A DNA stretch of 43,145 nucleotides from Bryobacterales bacterium (GTDB taxonomy: Bacteria; Acidobacteriota; Terriglobia; Bryobacterales; Bryobacteraceae). Under the pieces are notes generated by a model. The model saw nothing but the letters and a program-made list of their open reading frames with translations. It did not search any database and was not told where the DNA came from. Location of the stretch: NCBI GenBank assembly GCA_020852755.1, contig JADZAF010000167.1, forward strand, positions 1 through 43,145, read 5' to 3'. Positions within the stretch are counted from its first letter, which is position 1. Every line of letters begins with the position of its first letter. Of the stretch, positions 22,718 to 31,102 are shown piece by piece. The translations under genes and the position numbers were made by a program.

Positions 22718-23022
22718 CTGGCGTTCTTCCGCCGCGCCTTGAGTTCGTTGACCACGCTCTTCACGCCGTCCACCTTCTTGGTGAGCTTCTCGGCCCTCTT
22801 GATCTGCTTATCGGTCTCCACCGCGCCGCGCAGCGTGACCACCCCCTGCCGCACCTCTACCTCGAGGGCGCCTCCCTTGACTTCGGGGTCGCTCGCCAAC
22901 CGGCGCCGGACATTGTCGAAGATCGCGTCGTCGGATACCTGCTTGTCGTCGGCAAAAGCACCGGCAATCCCGGTCAGCAGGACCAGCAGAACCAGAAACG
23001 GGACCGCCGCTTCACGAGTCAT
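22714..23022 (-). CDS. Periplasmic BON-domain protein
   Basis: A 102-aa protein with a signal peptide (VPFLVLLVLLTGIAGAFA) and a single BON domain (about residues 32-95). The pattern is I-x2-N-x-RRRLASDPEV, then VEVRQGVVTLRGAVET and the closing V-x-GVKSVVNEL. BON domains bind phospholipid or stabilise envelope structures, as in OsmY. It overlaps era by 11 bp upstream and the SMP-30 gene by 4 bp downstream, so it is translated in the phoH operon. Confidence 0.9.
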   Translation of the reverse strand: MTREAAVPFLVLLVLLTGIAGAFADDKQVSDDAIFDNVRRRLASDPEVKGGALEVEVRQGVVTLRGAVETDKQIKRAEKLTKKVDGVKSVVNELKARRKNAR

Positions 23023-23926
23023 CTCTCATCGCCATTGTACGCCAGTCGAGCGCGTTCAAAAAGGTGGGATCCTCGCGCCACCCGGGACGTACTTTGACAT
23101 GCAGTTCCAAAAAGATCCGGGTTCCGAAGAGGCGCTCCATCTCCTCCCGGGCCTCCGTTCCCACCCGCTTCAGAATCGAGCCGCCGGCCCCGATAACGAT
23201 CCCTTTCTGTCCCGTCTTCTCCACGAAAATCGTGGCCAGAATCCGCGTCAGCCGGGGCCCTTCCTCCCAGCGGTCCACCACCACCGCCACCGAGTGCGGA
23301 ACCTCTTCCCGGGTTGCGTGCAGGATCTTCTCGCGAATCAGTTCGGCCGCCAGAAAACGTTCCGGCTGATCGGTGATGTGGTCCTCCGGAAAGTATGCCG
23401 GACCTTCCGGCATCCCCTTCAGGATCGCCTCGCGCAGCCTGTCCAGTCCGTCTCCGGTGACCGCCGAGATGGGAATGAACTCCACGAAATCGGCCAGCGA
23501 GCGGTAGTAGTCCAGCCGCGGCAGCAGCACGCTCTTGTCTTTCAGAAGATCGATCTTGGTCATTACCAGGATGGCGGGCGTGTCCGCCTTCTTCACCATG
23601 TCGATGGCCTGGCTGTCGCTCTCCCTCGGCTCCCGCGTCCCGTCGGCCAGGTAGAGCAGCAGGTCGCGCTCGTCCAGGGCGGTCCGCACCGCGTCCATCA
23701 TGCGCTTGTTGAAGGCCGAATCGGCCCTGTGAATTCCCGGCGTATCGAGGAAAATCACCTGCGCCTGCGGCAGGGTCAAAACGCCTTGAATGGTGGTTCT
23801 GGTCGTCTGCGGCTTGTCGGCCACAATCGCCACCTTGCTCCCCACCAGCGCGTTCAACAGTGTCGATTTCCCGGAGTTGGGCCTCCCCAGGATGGAGACG
23901 AAGCCGGACACATGGCGCTCAGGCAT
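23012..23926 (-). CDS. era: GTPase Era, 16S rRNA-binding
   Basis: A 304-aa GTPase that binds the 3' end of 16S rRNA during 30S assembly. GTPase motifs are G1 GRPNSGKST, the G2 region TTRTTIQG, G3 FLDTPGIH and G4 MTKIDLL, with the Era-specific FIPISAVTG. The C-terminal KH domain contains VIGAGGSILKRVG, matching the GxxG RNA-binding loop, and ends with LHVKVRPGWRED. Length is typical. It overlaps the upstream CBS-protein gene by 8 bp. Its position near ybeY and phoH is the usual rRNA-maturation cluster. Confidence 0.97.
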   Translation of the reverse strand: MPERHVSGFVSILGRPNSGKSTLLNALVGSKVAIVADKPQTTRTTIQGVLTLPQAQVIFLDTPGIHRADSAFNKRMMDAVRTALDERDLLLYLADGTREPRESDSQAIDMVKKADTPAILVMTKIDLLKDKSVLLPRLDYYRSLADFVEFIPISAVTGDGLDRLREAILKGMPEGPAYFPEDHITDQPERFLAAELIREKILHATREEVPHSVAVVVDRWEEGPRLTRILATIFVEKTGQKGIVIGAGGSILKRVGTEAREEMERLFGTRIFLELHVKVRPGWREDPTFLNALDWRTMAMRDDS

Positions 23927-25169
23927 GAAAATAGGAGTGCGACTTGCTGAGCCGCACCTGCTCCACGCGCAGCTCGTTGCTGGCCAGCACTTCCACGCGC
24001 AGGCCGTCGCGTTCCACCGTCTCGCCGGCCTGCGGCACGCGCCCCAGCCATTCGGTGACCAGGCCGCCGATGGTCGTGGATTCGGTCTCCCCGTCGGGAC
24101 GGAAATCGAACAGGTCGTGCAGGCGGGCCACGTCGAAACTGCCGGCCACGATATAGCCGCCCTCCCCGTCCTCCTGCACGTCGGAGCCGGGCTCGTGCTC
24201 GTCGCGGATCTCGCCCAGGATCACTTCCACCAGGTCCTCCATGGTCGCCAGTCCCGCCGTGTTGCCGTATTCGTCCACCACGATCACCATGTGGGTGCTC
24301 TCCTGCTGCATCTCGCGCAGCAGCTCGCTCACCGGCTTGGTCTCCGGCACCATGCGGATCGGCCGCATCAGGTCCTTCACCTTCATGGCCTCGCGATGCC
24401 CGTATTCCAGCTCAAACATGTCGCGCACGTGGACGAACCCGATCATCTGGTCGATGCTCTCTTCGTAGACCGGGATGCGCGAGAACTGCTCCTTGATGAC
24501 CAGCTCGCGCAGCGTCTCCAGCGGCTCGCCGGCTTCGATGGCCACGATGTCCGGCCGCGGCGTCATCACCTCGCGCACCGTCTTGTCGCCGAACTCCACC
24601 ACCGACTGGATCAGCTCCCGGTCGTCCTCCTGGATCAGCCCCTCCTCCGCGCCGGCGTCGATCAGCGCCTCGATGTTCTCGGCCGCCGAGGGCGGCGCCT
24701 CCTCCTTGCCGTTGCGGGGCTCGCCGAGTTCGATCAGCGAGTCGAAGAACTCCATCAGCACCACCAGGGGGCGCACCATCAGCGCCAGAGCGCGCAGGGG
24801 CTGCACGAAGCCCGTCAGCCAGGCGCCCGAGGTGCGCCGGTACAGCAGGTGCGGCGCCAGGTAGGAGGAAAGCAGCATCAGGAAGAACCCGCCGGCAGCG
24901 GCTTCCACAAACCGCGCCGGGCTGGTGATGGCCGAGGCTGCCAGCAGCCCGCCCAGCACCAGCAAGGTGTGCTTGAGCAGCGAAAAGGATTGCGCGCCCC
25001 GGTCGGTCTTCATCCCCAGCCGGTCTTCCAGCGATTCCTTGAAGAACTCCAGCGCCGGCAGGTCGCGCGTGCGAAGCCGCAGGCTTTCCAGGTACAGCAG
25101 CTGGACGAAGCTCACCAGCGCGAGCAGCAGGACGAAAAGGACCGTGGCGATCCCGAGCACCAGGAACAT
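23919..25169 (-). CDS. CorC/HlyC-type CBS-domain membrane protein
   Basis: A 416-aa protein linked to Mg2+/Co2+ efflux or tolerance in related families. The N-terminus has membrane helices of a reduced CNNM/DUF21 type (MFLVLGIATVLFVLLLALVS, then TLLVLGGLLAASAI and a third near GFFLMLLSSYLAPHLLY). Two CBS motifs follow (VREVMTPRPDIVAIEAGEPL and VKDLMRPIRMVPETKPVSEL), then the CorC_HlyC domain (YIVAGSFDVARLHDLF to LRVEQVRL). Its start is 1 bp after the ybeY stop. The pairing with ybeY and phoH is common in bacteria. Confidence 0.92.
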   Translation of the reverse strand: MFLVLGIATVLFVLLLALVSFVQLLYLESLRLRTRDLPALEFFKESLEDRLGMKTDRGAQSFSLLKHTLLVLGGLLAASAITSPARFVEAAAGGFFLMLLSSYLAPHLLYRRTSGAWLTGFVQPLRALALMVRPLVVLMEFFDSLIELGEPRNGKEEAPPSAAENIEALIDAGAEEGLIQEDDRELIQSVVEFGDKTVREVMTPRPDIVAIEAGEPLETLRELVIKEQFSRIPVYEESIDQMIGFVHVRDMFELEYGHREAMKVKDLMRPIRMVPETKPVSELLREMQQESTHMVIVVDEYGNTAGLATMEDLVEVILGEIRDEHEPGSDVQEDGEGGYIVAGSFDVARLHDLFDFRPDGETESTTIGGLVTEWLGRVPQAGETVERDGLRVEVLASNELRVEQVRLSKSHSYFHA

Positions 25170-25170
25170 G

Positions 25171-25635
25171 CTACACCCGCTCGGTCAGCCCTTGCGGCAG
25201 ACCCAGGCGCTCCCGCCACTTGCGCTCCGCGCGCCGCATCCGGCCGCGGTCCTTCTCGTGATCCATGCCCATCAGGTGCAGGACGCCGTGCAGCATCAGG
25301 ATGCCGATCTCCTGTTCCACCGGATGCCCCAGCTCCCGGGCCTGCTCCGCCGCCCGGTTCGCGGAGATCGCGATGTCGCCGAGATAGGCCGGCCCTCCGG
25401 TCCCGGGCTGCTTCCTGCGCGGCCCGGCCGCGACGGGAAACGACAGCACGTCGGTGGATTGATCCATGCCCCGGAACTCCCGGTTCAGCCGGCGCAGCTC
25501 CTCGTCGCGGGCGATCAGGCACGAGAAACCGGCGCCGCCCGCCACTGCTTCCTTCAATTGGGCCGCCAGGGCCCGAACGGGCCGGCGGGGAATTCTGAGA
25601 GACGAATGAAAACAGACCAGGTCGTCGGAGGACAT
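25171..25635 (-). CDS. ybeY: Endoribonuclease YbeY
   Basis: A 154-aa zinc-dependent RNase needed for 16S rRNA 3'-end maturation and ribosome quality control. The metal-binding motif HGVLHLMGMDH (HxxxHxxGxDH) is intact, and the preceding substrate-strand motif is DVLSFPV. It lies 9 bp downstream of phoH and directly upstream of the CBS gene. Length is normal for the family. Confidence 0.96.
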   Translation of the reverse strand: MSSDDLVCFHSSLRIPRRPVRALAAQLKEAVAGGAGFSCLIARDEELRRLNREFRGMDQSTDVLSFPVAAGPRRKQPGTGGPAYLGDIAISANRAAEQARELGHPVEQEIGILMLHGVLHLMGMDHEKDRGRMRRAERKWRERLGLPQGLTERV

Positions 25636-25644
25636 AAAGTGGCC

Positions 25645-26685
25645 CTAGGCGTTCGCCGGGCCCGCGGTCGCGTTGTCCACAGCCTCGGGCGCCTCCGCCG
25701 CGAGCTCCCCCAGGGGAAGTTTCATCTGCCGGCCCAGGCCGACCAGATTGCTGTAGCGCTCGTAGGCTTTCACGATGCGTTGCACCAGCGGGTGCCGCAC
25801 TACGTCGCGCTCGTCGAAAGTGATGAAACTGATGCCTTCCACGCCCCGCAGCACGTCGATGGCATCCAGCAAGCCGCTGCGCTTGCCGTTCGGCAGGTCG
25901 ATCTGGGTGATGTCCCCGTTCACGACCATCTTCGAGTTGAAGCCCTGGCGGGTCAGCACCATTTTCATCTGTTCGGGTGTGCTGTTCTGGGCTTCGTCCA
26001 GAATCACAAAACTGTCGTTCAACGTGCGGCCCCGCATGAAGGCGATGGGAGCGACTTCAATCGTGTTCCGCTCCAGCAGCTTTTCCACCTTCTCCACTTC
26101 CAGCATCTCGTACAGCGCGTCGTACAAGGGCCGCAGGTAAGGGTCCACTTTCTCCTGCAAGGTGCCGGGCAGGAACCCCAGTTTCTCGCCGGCTTCCACG
26201 GCGGGCCGTGTCAGGATGATGCGCGACACGCGCTTCGCCAGCAGCGCGGAAACCGCCATGGCGACCGCCAGGTAAGTCTTGCCGGTGCCCGCCGGTCCCA
26301 CCCCGACCACCAGGTCGTTGCGCTCGATGGCCTCCATGTAGCGCCGCTGGTTCACCGTGCGCGGCGCCAGCGTCTTCTTCCCGAACGTCCGCTGCCGCCC
26401 GACGTTCACCAGGGCGCGCAGGCTCACGTCCGGGTCTTCCGTCACCACGCGGATGTACCCGTTCAAGTCCCCGTTCGTGAATACGTGTCCCTCGCGGACC
26501 AGTTGTACGTAGTCCGCCAGGATCGTCTCGGCGCGCAGAACGTTGGCCGCCTCTCCTTCAATCTCAAGGGAATTGTCCAGGAGCTGCGTGCTGACGCTCA
26601 GACCGCTTTCCAGCAGCCGGATGTTCTCATCGCGGGTGCCGAAGAGGCTTTCAATGCCGTGGCTGATGTCTACACAAGCTTTCAT
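25645..26685 (-). CDS. phoH: PhoH-family ATPase (YbeZ type)
   Basis: A 346-aa P-loop ATPase, often co-encoded with ybeY and thought to assist RNA metabolism. An N-terminal KH-like region (residues 25-95) precedes the core with Walker A GPAGTGKT, the PhoH signature RPAVEAGEKLGFLPG and Walker B FVILDEAQN. The closing motifs NGDITQIDLP and FDERDVVRHPLV are also present. It is the first gene of an eight-gene minus-strand operon reaching mutS2. A GGAGG lies upstream but about 18 nt from the ATG, farther than usual. Confidence 0.96.
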   Translation of the reverse strand: MKACVDISHGIESLFGTRDENIRLLESGLSVSTQLLDNSLEIEGEAANVLRAETILADYVQLVREGHVFTNGDLNGYIRVVTEDPDVSLRALVNVGRQRTFGKKTLAPRTVNQRRYMEAIERNDLVVGVGPAGTGKTYLAVAMAVSALLAKRVSRIILTRPAVEAGEKLGFLPGTLQEKVDPYLRPLYDALYEMLEVEKVEKLLERNTIEVAPIAFMRGRTLNDSFVILDEAQNSTPEQMKMVLTRQGFNSKMVVNGDITQIDLPNGKRSGLLDAIDVLRGVEGISFITFDERDVVRHPLVQRIVKAYERYSNLVGLGRQMKLPLGELAAEAPEAVDNATAGPANA

Positions 26686-26847
26686 CGAGCGGGTGTATTA
26701 ACTACCTCCGGGAGTGATCTCGGAAAAGTGCAAAAATCGGTGGGTTGAGTAGTCGTTGTTACCGCCAGTGCGGAACGGACTCAATGCCATCTGTCCCCAT
26801 TTTATCCTGAATCCAGAAGCATTACCAGATGCGGGGCGGCCGCTCGC

Positions 26848-26868
26848 CCGGGGCCACCCTGCCCCCGG
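26848..26868 (-). terminator. Hairpin after the metallophosphoesterase gene
   Basis: CCGGGG (26848-26853) pairs with CCCCGG (26863-26868) across a 9-nt loop, about 35 bp beyond the minus-strand metallophosphoesterase stop. There is no U-tail. The rest of 26686-26903 shows no gene, and I could not find a convincing promoter for phoH in it. Confidence 0.3.
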
Positions 26869-26903
26869 CGCGGGTACACCCGGCCGTGGTGCTCCCCGGT
26901 CTC

Positions 26904-27746
26904 TCATTCGATCCGTCCGGGCATTTCCTCCAGCGCATGGTACTGGTGTTCCAGAACCCGACCGCCGAATTTCACCACCCTCAGACCCGACCGGGAACCG
27001 CCCAGGGGCTTGCCCACCGCCCCCGTCGTGATCACGGCGATGCCTCCGGCGCGCCCCTCGGCATTGCGATGCAGGTGGCCGGCGAAGACGTGCGAGACCG
27101 TCGACTTCCCCAGCAGTTCCAGGTAGCGCCGGCGAGCGGGCACGGGCAAATTGTGATACCCGGCGGCCTCCTCCGCGTCGGCAACGAAAGGCGGATGGTG
27201 CTGGAACACCACCACGTGCCGCGCCCGTGCCCGCCGCGCTTTCTCCAGTTCCTCCGCCAGCCAGGCTTCCTGTGCGGCCGCTTCCGCGGCGCACTCCCCG
27301 GGGGCTGAGAGCAGCACCGTGTTCAATACGATGCCGTACAGGGCCCCGCTTCGGAACGAGTAGTGATCGCGCCCGAAGGTCCGCCGCCACGCCTGCAGCG
27401 ATTCCGCCGAGCACTGGTTGCCGATGTCATGGTTGCCCGGGACGTTGTACAGCGGGATCGACCGATCCAGGCCGGCCATGATGCGCCGGTATTCCCCTAC
27501 CTGGGCGGGGTCGGCCGGACGGTTCACCAGGTCTCCGGTCACTACGACGAAGGCCGGCCGCAGGCGGTTCACCCACTGGACGGCGCGCTCCAGGTTGCGC
27601 GTCTCGAACTTGAACCCGTTGTTGTTGGAAACCATGCCGAACTGGGGGTCCGACATCTGCACGAAGAACGGCTCCCGGTCCGCGCCCAGGCAGGCCGCGG
27701 CCAGGGCCGCGGCCGCGAACAGAAAAACACTGCGAGTCCGCCTCAT
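26904..27746 (-). CDS. Secreted calcineurin-type metallophosphoesterase
   Basis: A 280-aa phosphoesterase with a signal peptide (RRTRSVFLFAAAALAAACLGA). The two-metal site can be followed motif by motif: SDPQFG (D-x-Q in place of the common D-x-H), VVTGDLVN, NVPGNHDIG, FQHHPPF and FAGHLHR. The Gln in the first motif occurs in a known subset related to mammalian CSTP1. Substrate unknown; it acts outside the cytoplasm. ATG 27746 is preferred to a far upstream in-frame ATG at 27818 because the signal peptide starts here and the longer frame would cover the divergent promoter. Confidence 0.9.
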   Translation of the reverse strand: MRRTRSVFLFAAAALAAACLGADREPFFVQMSDPQFGMVSNNNGFKFETRNLERAVQWVNRLRPAFVVVTGDLVNRPADPAQVGEYRRIMAGLDRSIPLYNVPGNHDIGNQCSAESLQAWRRTFGRDHYSFRSGALYGIVLNTVLLSAPGECAAEAAAQEAWLAEELEKARRARARHVVVFQHHPPFVADAEEAAGYHNLPVPARRRYLELLGKSTVSHVFAGHLHRNAEGRAGGIAVITTGAVGKPLGGSRSGLRVVKFGGRVLEHQYHALEEMPGRIE

Positions 27747-27767
27747 GGTTTGCTTGCCGAAACCGTA

Positions 27768-27775
27768 AGTATAAT
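27768..27775. promoter_or_regulatory. Overlapping divergent -10 boxes
   Basis: The octamer AGTATAAT contains TATAAT on the plus strand (27770-27775), 8 nt before the radical SAM ATG at 27784. It also contains TATACT on the minus strand (27773-27768), 22 nt before the metallophosphoesterase ATG at 27746. The two polymerases could not bind at once, so the genes may be expressed in competition. The plus-strand spacing predicts a leaderless message. Confidence 0.55.
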
Positions 27776-27783
27776 CGGCATGG

Positions 27784-28797
27784 ATGGACGATTCCACGCG
27801 CCGCGTTTTCACCGGCAACCTGCTGGCGTTCAGCCTCGGAGCCGCGCCGTCGGAGACGCCCCGGACGCGGGTGCTGCCCCGCGACGGTTTCGAGCCCGCC
27901 TATCTGCGCCTGGAACGCTCCGGCCGGCTCGCCGAACGCGCCCGGGAACTCTACCGCGTCTTCGCCGAGTGCCGTCTCTGTCCGCGGCGTTGTTCGGTCA
28001 ACCGCTTGAAAGGCGAGAAGGGAATCTGCCAGGCCACCTCGCGCGTCAAGGTCTACTCTCACCACGCCCACTTCGGCGAGGAGCGGCCTCTGGTGGGCAG
28101 GCACGGCTCCGGGACCATCTTCTTCAGCCACTGCAATCTGCTCTGCGAGTATTGCCAGAACTGGCAGATCAATCACCGCGGCGACGGCTTCTACGAGAGC
28201 GACGAGCGCCTGGCCCGCCGCATGCTCGATCTGCAGAGCGCCGGCTGCCACAACATCAACCTGGTCACTCCCACCCACTGCCTGCCCAACATCGTGCAGG
28301 CGGTGCGCATCGCGGCGGGCAGGGGACTGCGCCTGCCCCTGGTCTACAACTGCGGCGGATACGAACCGCTCGAGATCGTGCGCCTGCTGGACGGCATCGT
28401 GGATATCTACATGCCGGATTTCAAGTACACGGACGGCAGGATGGCGGCGCTCTATTCATCCGGCGCGCAGGACTACCCCGAAGTGGCCTCGGCCGCCATC
28501 GAGGAGATGCACCGCCAGGTGGGCGAGCTGGCGGTGGACGAGCAGGGCATCGCCCTGCGCGGCCTCATCATCCGGCACCTGGTGCTGCCGCACGACATCG
28601 CCGGAACCGGCAAGTTCGTGAAGTGGGTGGCGGAAAAGCTGAGCCGCAATACCTACGTCAACATCATGGCCCAGTACCGCCCCGAGCACCGCGCCCGCAA
28701 GTATCCGGAACTCTCCCGCCGCACTACGTCCGAGGAATGGAACCAGGCGATCGCCTGGGCGCGCCAGGCCGGCCTCACCCGCCTCGACCGCCTCTGA
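27784..28797 (+). CDS. PflX-like radical SAM protein (COG1313) with Tat-like N-terminus
   Basis: A 337-aa radical SAM enzyme related to pyruvate formate-lyase activating enzymes. The SAM/4Fe-4S motif is SHCNLLCEYCQN (CxxxCxxC). An extra N-terminal Cys set, CRLCPRRC followed by a Cys in GEKGIC, is typical of the PflX group and may bind a second cluster. Later motifs are NLVTPTHCLP and VDIYMPDFKY. The first residues, STRRVFTGNLLAFSLGAA, look like a twin-arginine signal, which is odd for an oxygen-sensitive cytoplasmic enzyme. No glycyl-radical partner is nearby. The gene ends 12 bp before a convergent gene. Confidence 0.87.
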   Translation: MDDSTRRVFTGNLLAFSLGAAPSETPRTRVLPRDGFEPAYLRLERSGRLAERARELYRVFAECRLCPRRCSVNRLKGEKGICQATSRVKVYSHHAHFGEERPLVGRHGSGTIFFSHCNLLCEYCQNWQINHRGDGFYESDERLARRMLDLQSAGCHNINLVTPTHCLPNIVQAVRIAAGRGLRLPLVYNCGGYEPLEIVRLLDGIVDIYMPDFKYTDGRMAALYSSGAQDYPEVASAAIEEMHRQVGELAVDEQGIALRGLIIRHLVLPHDIAGTGKFVKWVAEKLSRNTYVNIMAQYRPEHRARKYPELSRRTTSEEWNQAIAWARQAGLTRLDRL

Positions 28798-28809
28798 CCT
28801 TGCCCGCCG

Positions 28810-30174
28810 CTACCGGCCCCTGCTCGCCCGCTCCAGGTCTTCGCTGATCCGGTTGCCCTGCTCGCTCAGCACCAGCCTCACCATCAGCGGCTCCCGGCCC
28901 GGCTGAACTTCCAGCGGCGCCGCCGATACGGCCTTGGAATGCTCGCCCAGCCACAACGCATACAGCCGGTAGGGAGTCGCCACGAACAGGTCCATGCGAA
29001 ACCGGCCGTTCTCATCCGCCGCCCCCTGCTCCAGCGGGGAGAACGAGGAGTCCAGTGCGAACAACCGGGCTTGCGGCTGCGGCCGGCCGTCCGGCCACAG
29101 CACAACGCCCTCGATCCGCCGCCGCTCCTGGCGCTCCGGCAGCGCGAAATCCAGGTGCAACACCTCATGTTGGCCCGTGAACTCGATGATCGTGGCCAGG
29201 GCCGGATCCCCAGTCCCGGGATGGAACCAGCGCGGATAGGGCATGGCGGAGGTCGCCGTCCGCTGCAGATTCACGCCCACCTGATAGCGGCCCGGCCGCA
29301 TGATCCGCAGTTCGTAGTTCCCGTCGCCATCCGTCATGGTTCCGGCGTCTCCGAGCCTCGACTCCAGCGAGCGCGCCTGGATCTCCACCCGCCGGGCCGG
29401 CGCTCCCTCCCGGGTCGTCGCCCGGCCGGTCACATACAGGCTGCGGAAGACGATCGCCTCCTGGCAGCCCTTCGCGTTCACTTGCACCCTGGGATCGTCC
29501 GGCAGATCGCCGTCGGCTTCGATATGCACCCTGTACTCGCCCGGCGGCAGGCCGCTCACGCGGGCCAGGCCGCCGCCGTCGGTGACCGCCCGGTAGCGCG
29601 ACCCTTCCCGCTCCGCCACCACCGTCACCGCGGCCCGGACCCCTGTGTTCGGCAACCCGGCGCGAACCCGCAGCTCGCCGGTGGCCGGAGCCCCGGCCAT
29701 CGCGCGGAAATAGGCTAGATCCCCGGCCGCCTGATCCACCGGCCTGGTGCCCGAGCAGATGCCTGTCTCCAGCCGGCCTTCCGCATTCCTATGCGCATAG
29801 ACCACGTACTCCTCGCCCGGCTGGAATGCGAACCCGCAGTCGCCCATACCCTGGCCAGTCGCGATCTCGATCTCATTCTGGTTCGCCGGCACTCCGCTCA
29901 ATACTTCGCCCACCCGCATACGAGCGACGCGGTAGGCAGGGCGTGGCCGGGGCACCGGCTCCCCGGACCTCCGGCTGGCCGGCATTCGGTTTCCAGACCC
30001 CGGCCGTATCGGGAAAGGCTCTCCCGGGTGATCGGTGATATCCAGCACCGTTCCTGTGAACGCGGCGGCCGCTCGGCCCACGGCGTCACAGGGTGTTCCC
30101 GGCGAAATGCACAAGCATGCATGCAGCAGCGGGAGGGGCGCTGCCGCACACAGGACCGCCCATAGAACACGCAT
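28810..30174 (-). CDS. Secreted protein: TIMP/netrin-like N-domain plus regulatory-like beta domains
   Basis: A 454-aa exported protein. After the signal peptide (MRVLWAVLCAAAPLPLLHA) the mature chain begins CLC and then CISPGTPCDAVGRAAAAFTG, the C-x-C start of TIMP/netrin-like domains. Further Cys at MGDCGF and GICSG complete that domain (to about residue 150). Two or more carboxypeptidase-regulatory/Cna-like beta-sandwiches follow (GLPPGEYRVHIEAD, IMRPGRYQVGVNLQ, IEGVVLWPDGRP). A lipoprotein reading of LHAC is possible but His at -2 is unusual. The function is unknown; the layout suits a surface or secreted binding protein or protease inhibitor. Confidence 0.75.
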   Translation of the reverse strand: MRVLWAVLCAAAPLPLLHACLCISPGTPCDAVGRAAAAFTGTVLDITDHPGEPFPIRPGSGNRMPASRRSGEPVPRPRPAYRVARMRVGEVLSGVPANQNEIEIATGQGMGDCGFAFQPGEEYVVYAHRNAEGRLETGICSGTRPVDQAAGDLAYFRAMAGAPATGELRVRAGLPNTGVRAAVTVVAEREGSRYRAVTDGGGLARVSGLPPGEYRVHIEADGDLPDDPRVQVNAKGCQEAIVFRSLYVTGRATTREGAPARRVEIQARSLESRLGDAGTMTDGDGNYELRIMRPGRYQVGVNLQRTATSAMPYPRWFHPGTGDPALATIIEFTGQHEVLHLDFALPERQERRRIEGVVLWPDGRPQPQARLFALDSSFSPLEQGAADENGRFRMDLFVATPYRLYALWLGEHSKAVSAAPLEVQPGREPLMVRLVLSEQGNRISEDLERASRGR

Positions 30175-30180
30175 GCCGCC

Positions 30181-30196
30181 AGTCTAGCGCTATCGT
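30181..30196. promoter_or_regulatory. Back-to-back -10 boxes of divergent genes
   Basis: On the minus strand TAGACT (30186-30181) stands 6 nt before the ATG at 30174. On the plus strand TATCGT (30191-30196) stands 9 nt before the ATG at 30206. The whole divergent intergenic space is 31 bp. Neither gene has a Shine-Dalgarno sequence, so both messages may be leaderless. Confidence 0.45.
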
Positions 30197-30205
30197 GAAA
30201 CCAGG

Positions 30206-31024
30206 ATGCCCTGCGAAGTCCGCATCGGCACTTCCGGCTGGCACTACGGCCACTGGCGCGGGCCCTTCTACCCCAAGGATCTGACTGCCGCCCGGATGCT
30301 CGATTTCTACGTCCGCCGCTTCGACAGCGTCGAGATCAACAACAGCTTCTACCGCCTTCCCACCGCCGAAACCTTCGCCGCCTGGCGCGATGCCGCGCCT
30401 CCGGGCTTTCTCTTCGCCGTCAAGGCCAGCCGCTACCTCACCCACATGAAGAAGCTCAAAGAACCGGAGCAGGGACTGGAGCGGCTGCTGCCCCGGGTCG
30501 AAGTGCTGCGGAAGAAGTTAGGGCCGGTCCTGTTTCAGTTGCCACCCTTCTGGGACCTGAACCTGGATCGCCTGGCCGCTTTCCTGGACGCTCTGCCCCG
30601 CACGCACCGTTACGCCTTCGAGTTCCGGCATCCCGCCTGGCACCAGGCCCCCGTCTACGAACTCCTGGCCCGGCACAACGCGGCCTATTGCATCTATGAG
30701 TTAGCCGGCTTCCGTTCGCCTGTCCAGGTGACCGCCGGCTTCGCCTATGTGCGCCTCCACGGTCCCGAAGGGAAGTACGCCGGCCGCTACAGCCCGGCGG
30801 CCCTGCGCTTCTGGGCCCGGCACATTGAAGAGTGGCGGCAAAGACTCAAGGCCGTCTACGTGTATTTCGACAACGACCAGGCAGGCTACGCGGCTCTCAA
30901 CGCCGCCGAACTGAAGGCCATGGCCGGAGAGGCCCCGGCCGCTGACGTCGCTCCGCTTCACGGTCCGGCTACGGGCGGGAAGCGACAAAAACCGCCCCCA
31001 ACCTCCGCCGGCCATCGCCCCTGA
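30206..31024 (+). CDS. DUF72 (YecE-like) protein
   Basis: A 272-aa TIM-barrel protein of the DUF72 family; function not established. Family motifs seen: IGTSGWHYGHWRGPFYP at the start, FDSVEINNSFYRLP, FAVKASRYLTHMKKL, PVLFQLPP, AFEFRHPAW and the closing VYVYFDNDQAGYAALNA. The last 30 residues (after ELKAMAG) are Pro/Gly-rich and not conserved. It is divergent from the TIMP-like gene and convergent with an FG-GAP gene. Confidence 0.92.
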   Translation: MPCEVRIGTSGWHYGHWRGPFYPKDLTAARMLDFYVRRFDSVEINNSFYRLPTAETFAAWRDAAPPGFLFAVKASRYLTHMKKLKEPEQGLERLLPRVEVLRKKLGPVLFQLPPFWDLNLDRLAAFLDALPRTHRYAFEFRHPAWHQAPVYELLARHNAAYCIYELAGFRSPVQVTAGFAYVRLHGPEGKYAGRYSPAALRFWARHIEEWRQRLKAVYVYFDNDQAGYAALNAAELKAMAGEAPAADVAPLHGPATGGKRQKPPPTSAGHRP

Positions 31025-31050
31025 TGGAACCGCCCGCAACCGTGGTTCCA
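31025..31050. terminator. Inverted repeat between convergent DUF72 and FG-GAP genes
   Basis: TGGAACC (31025-31031) pairs with GGTTCCA (31044-31050) across 12 nt, directly after the DUF72 stop. It is followed by GC-rich sequence without a T-run. A bidirectional terminator role is inferred from its place between two gene ends. Confidence 0.4.
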
Positions 31051-31102
31051 GCCCCGCTCCGCAGTTGTACGGCAGGAGCCGGATTTGCAGCCGGCCCCAT
31101 CC

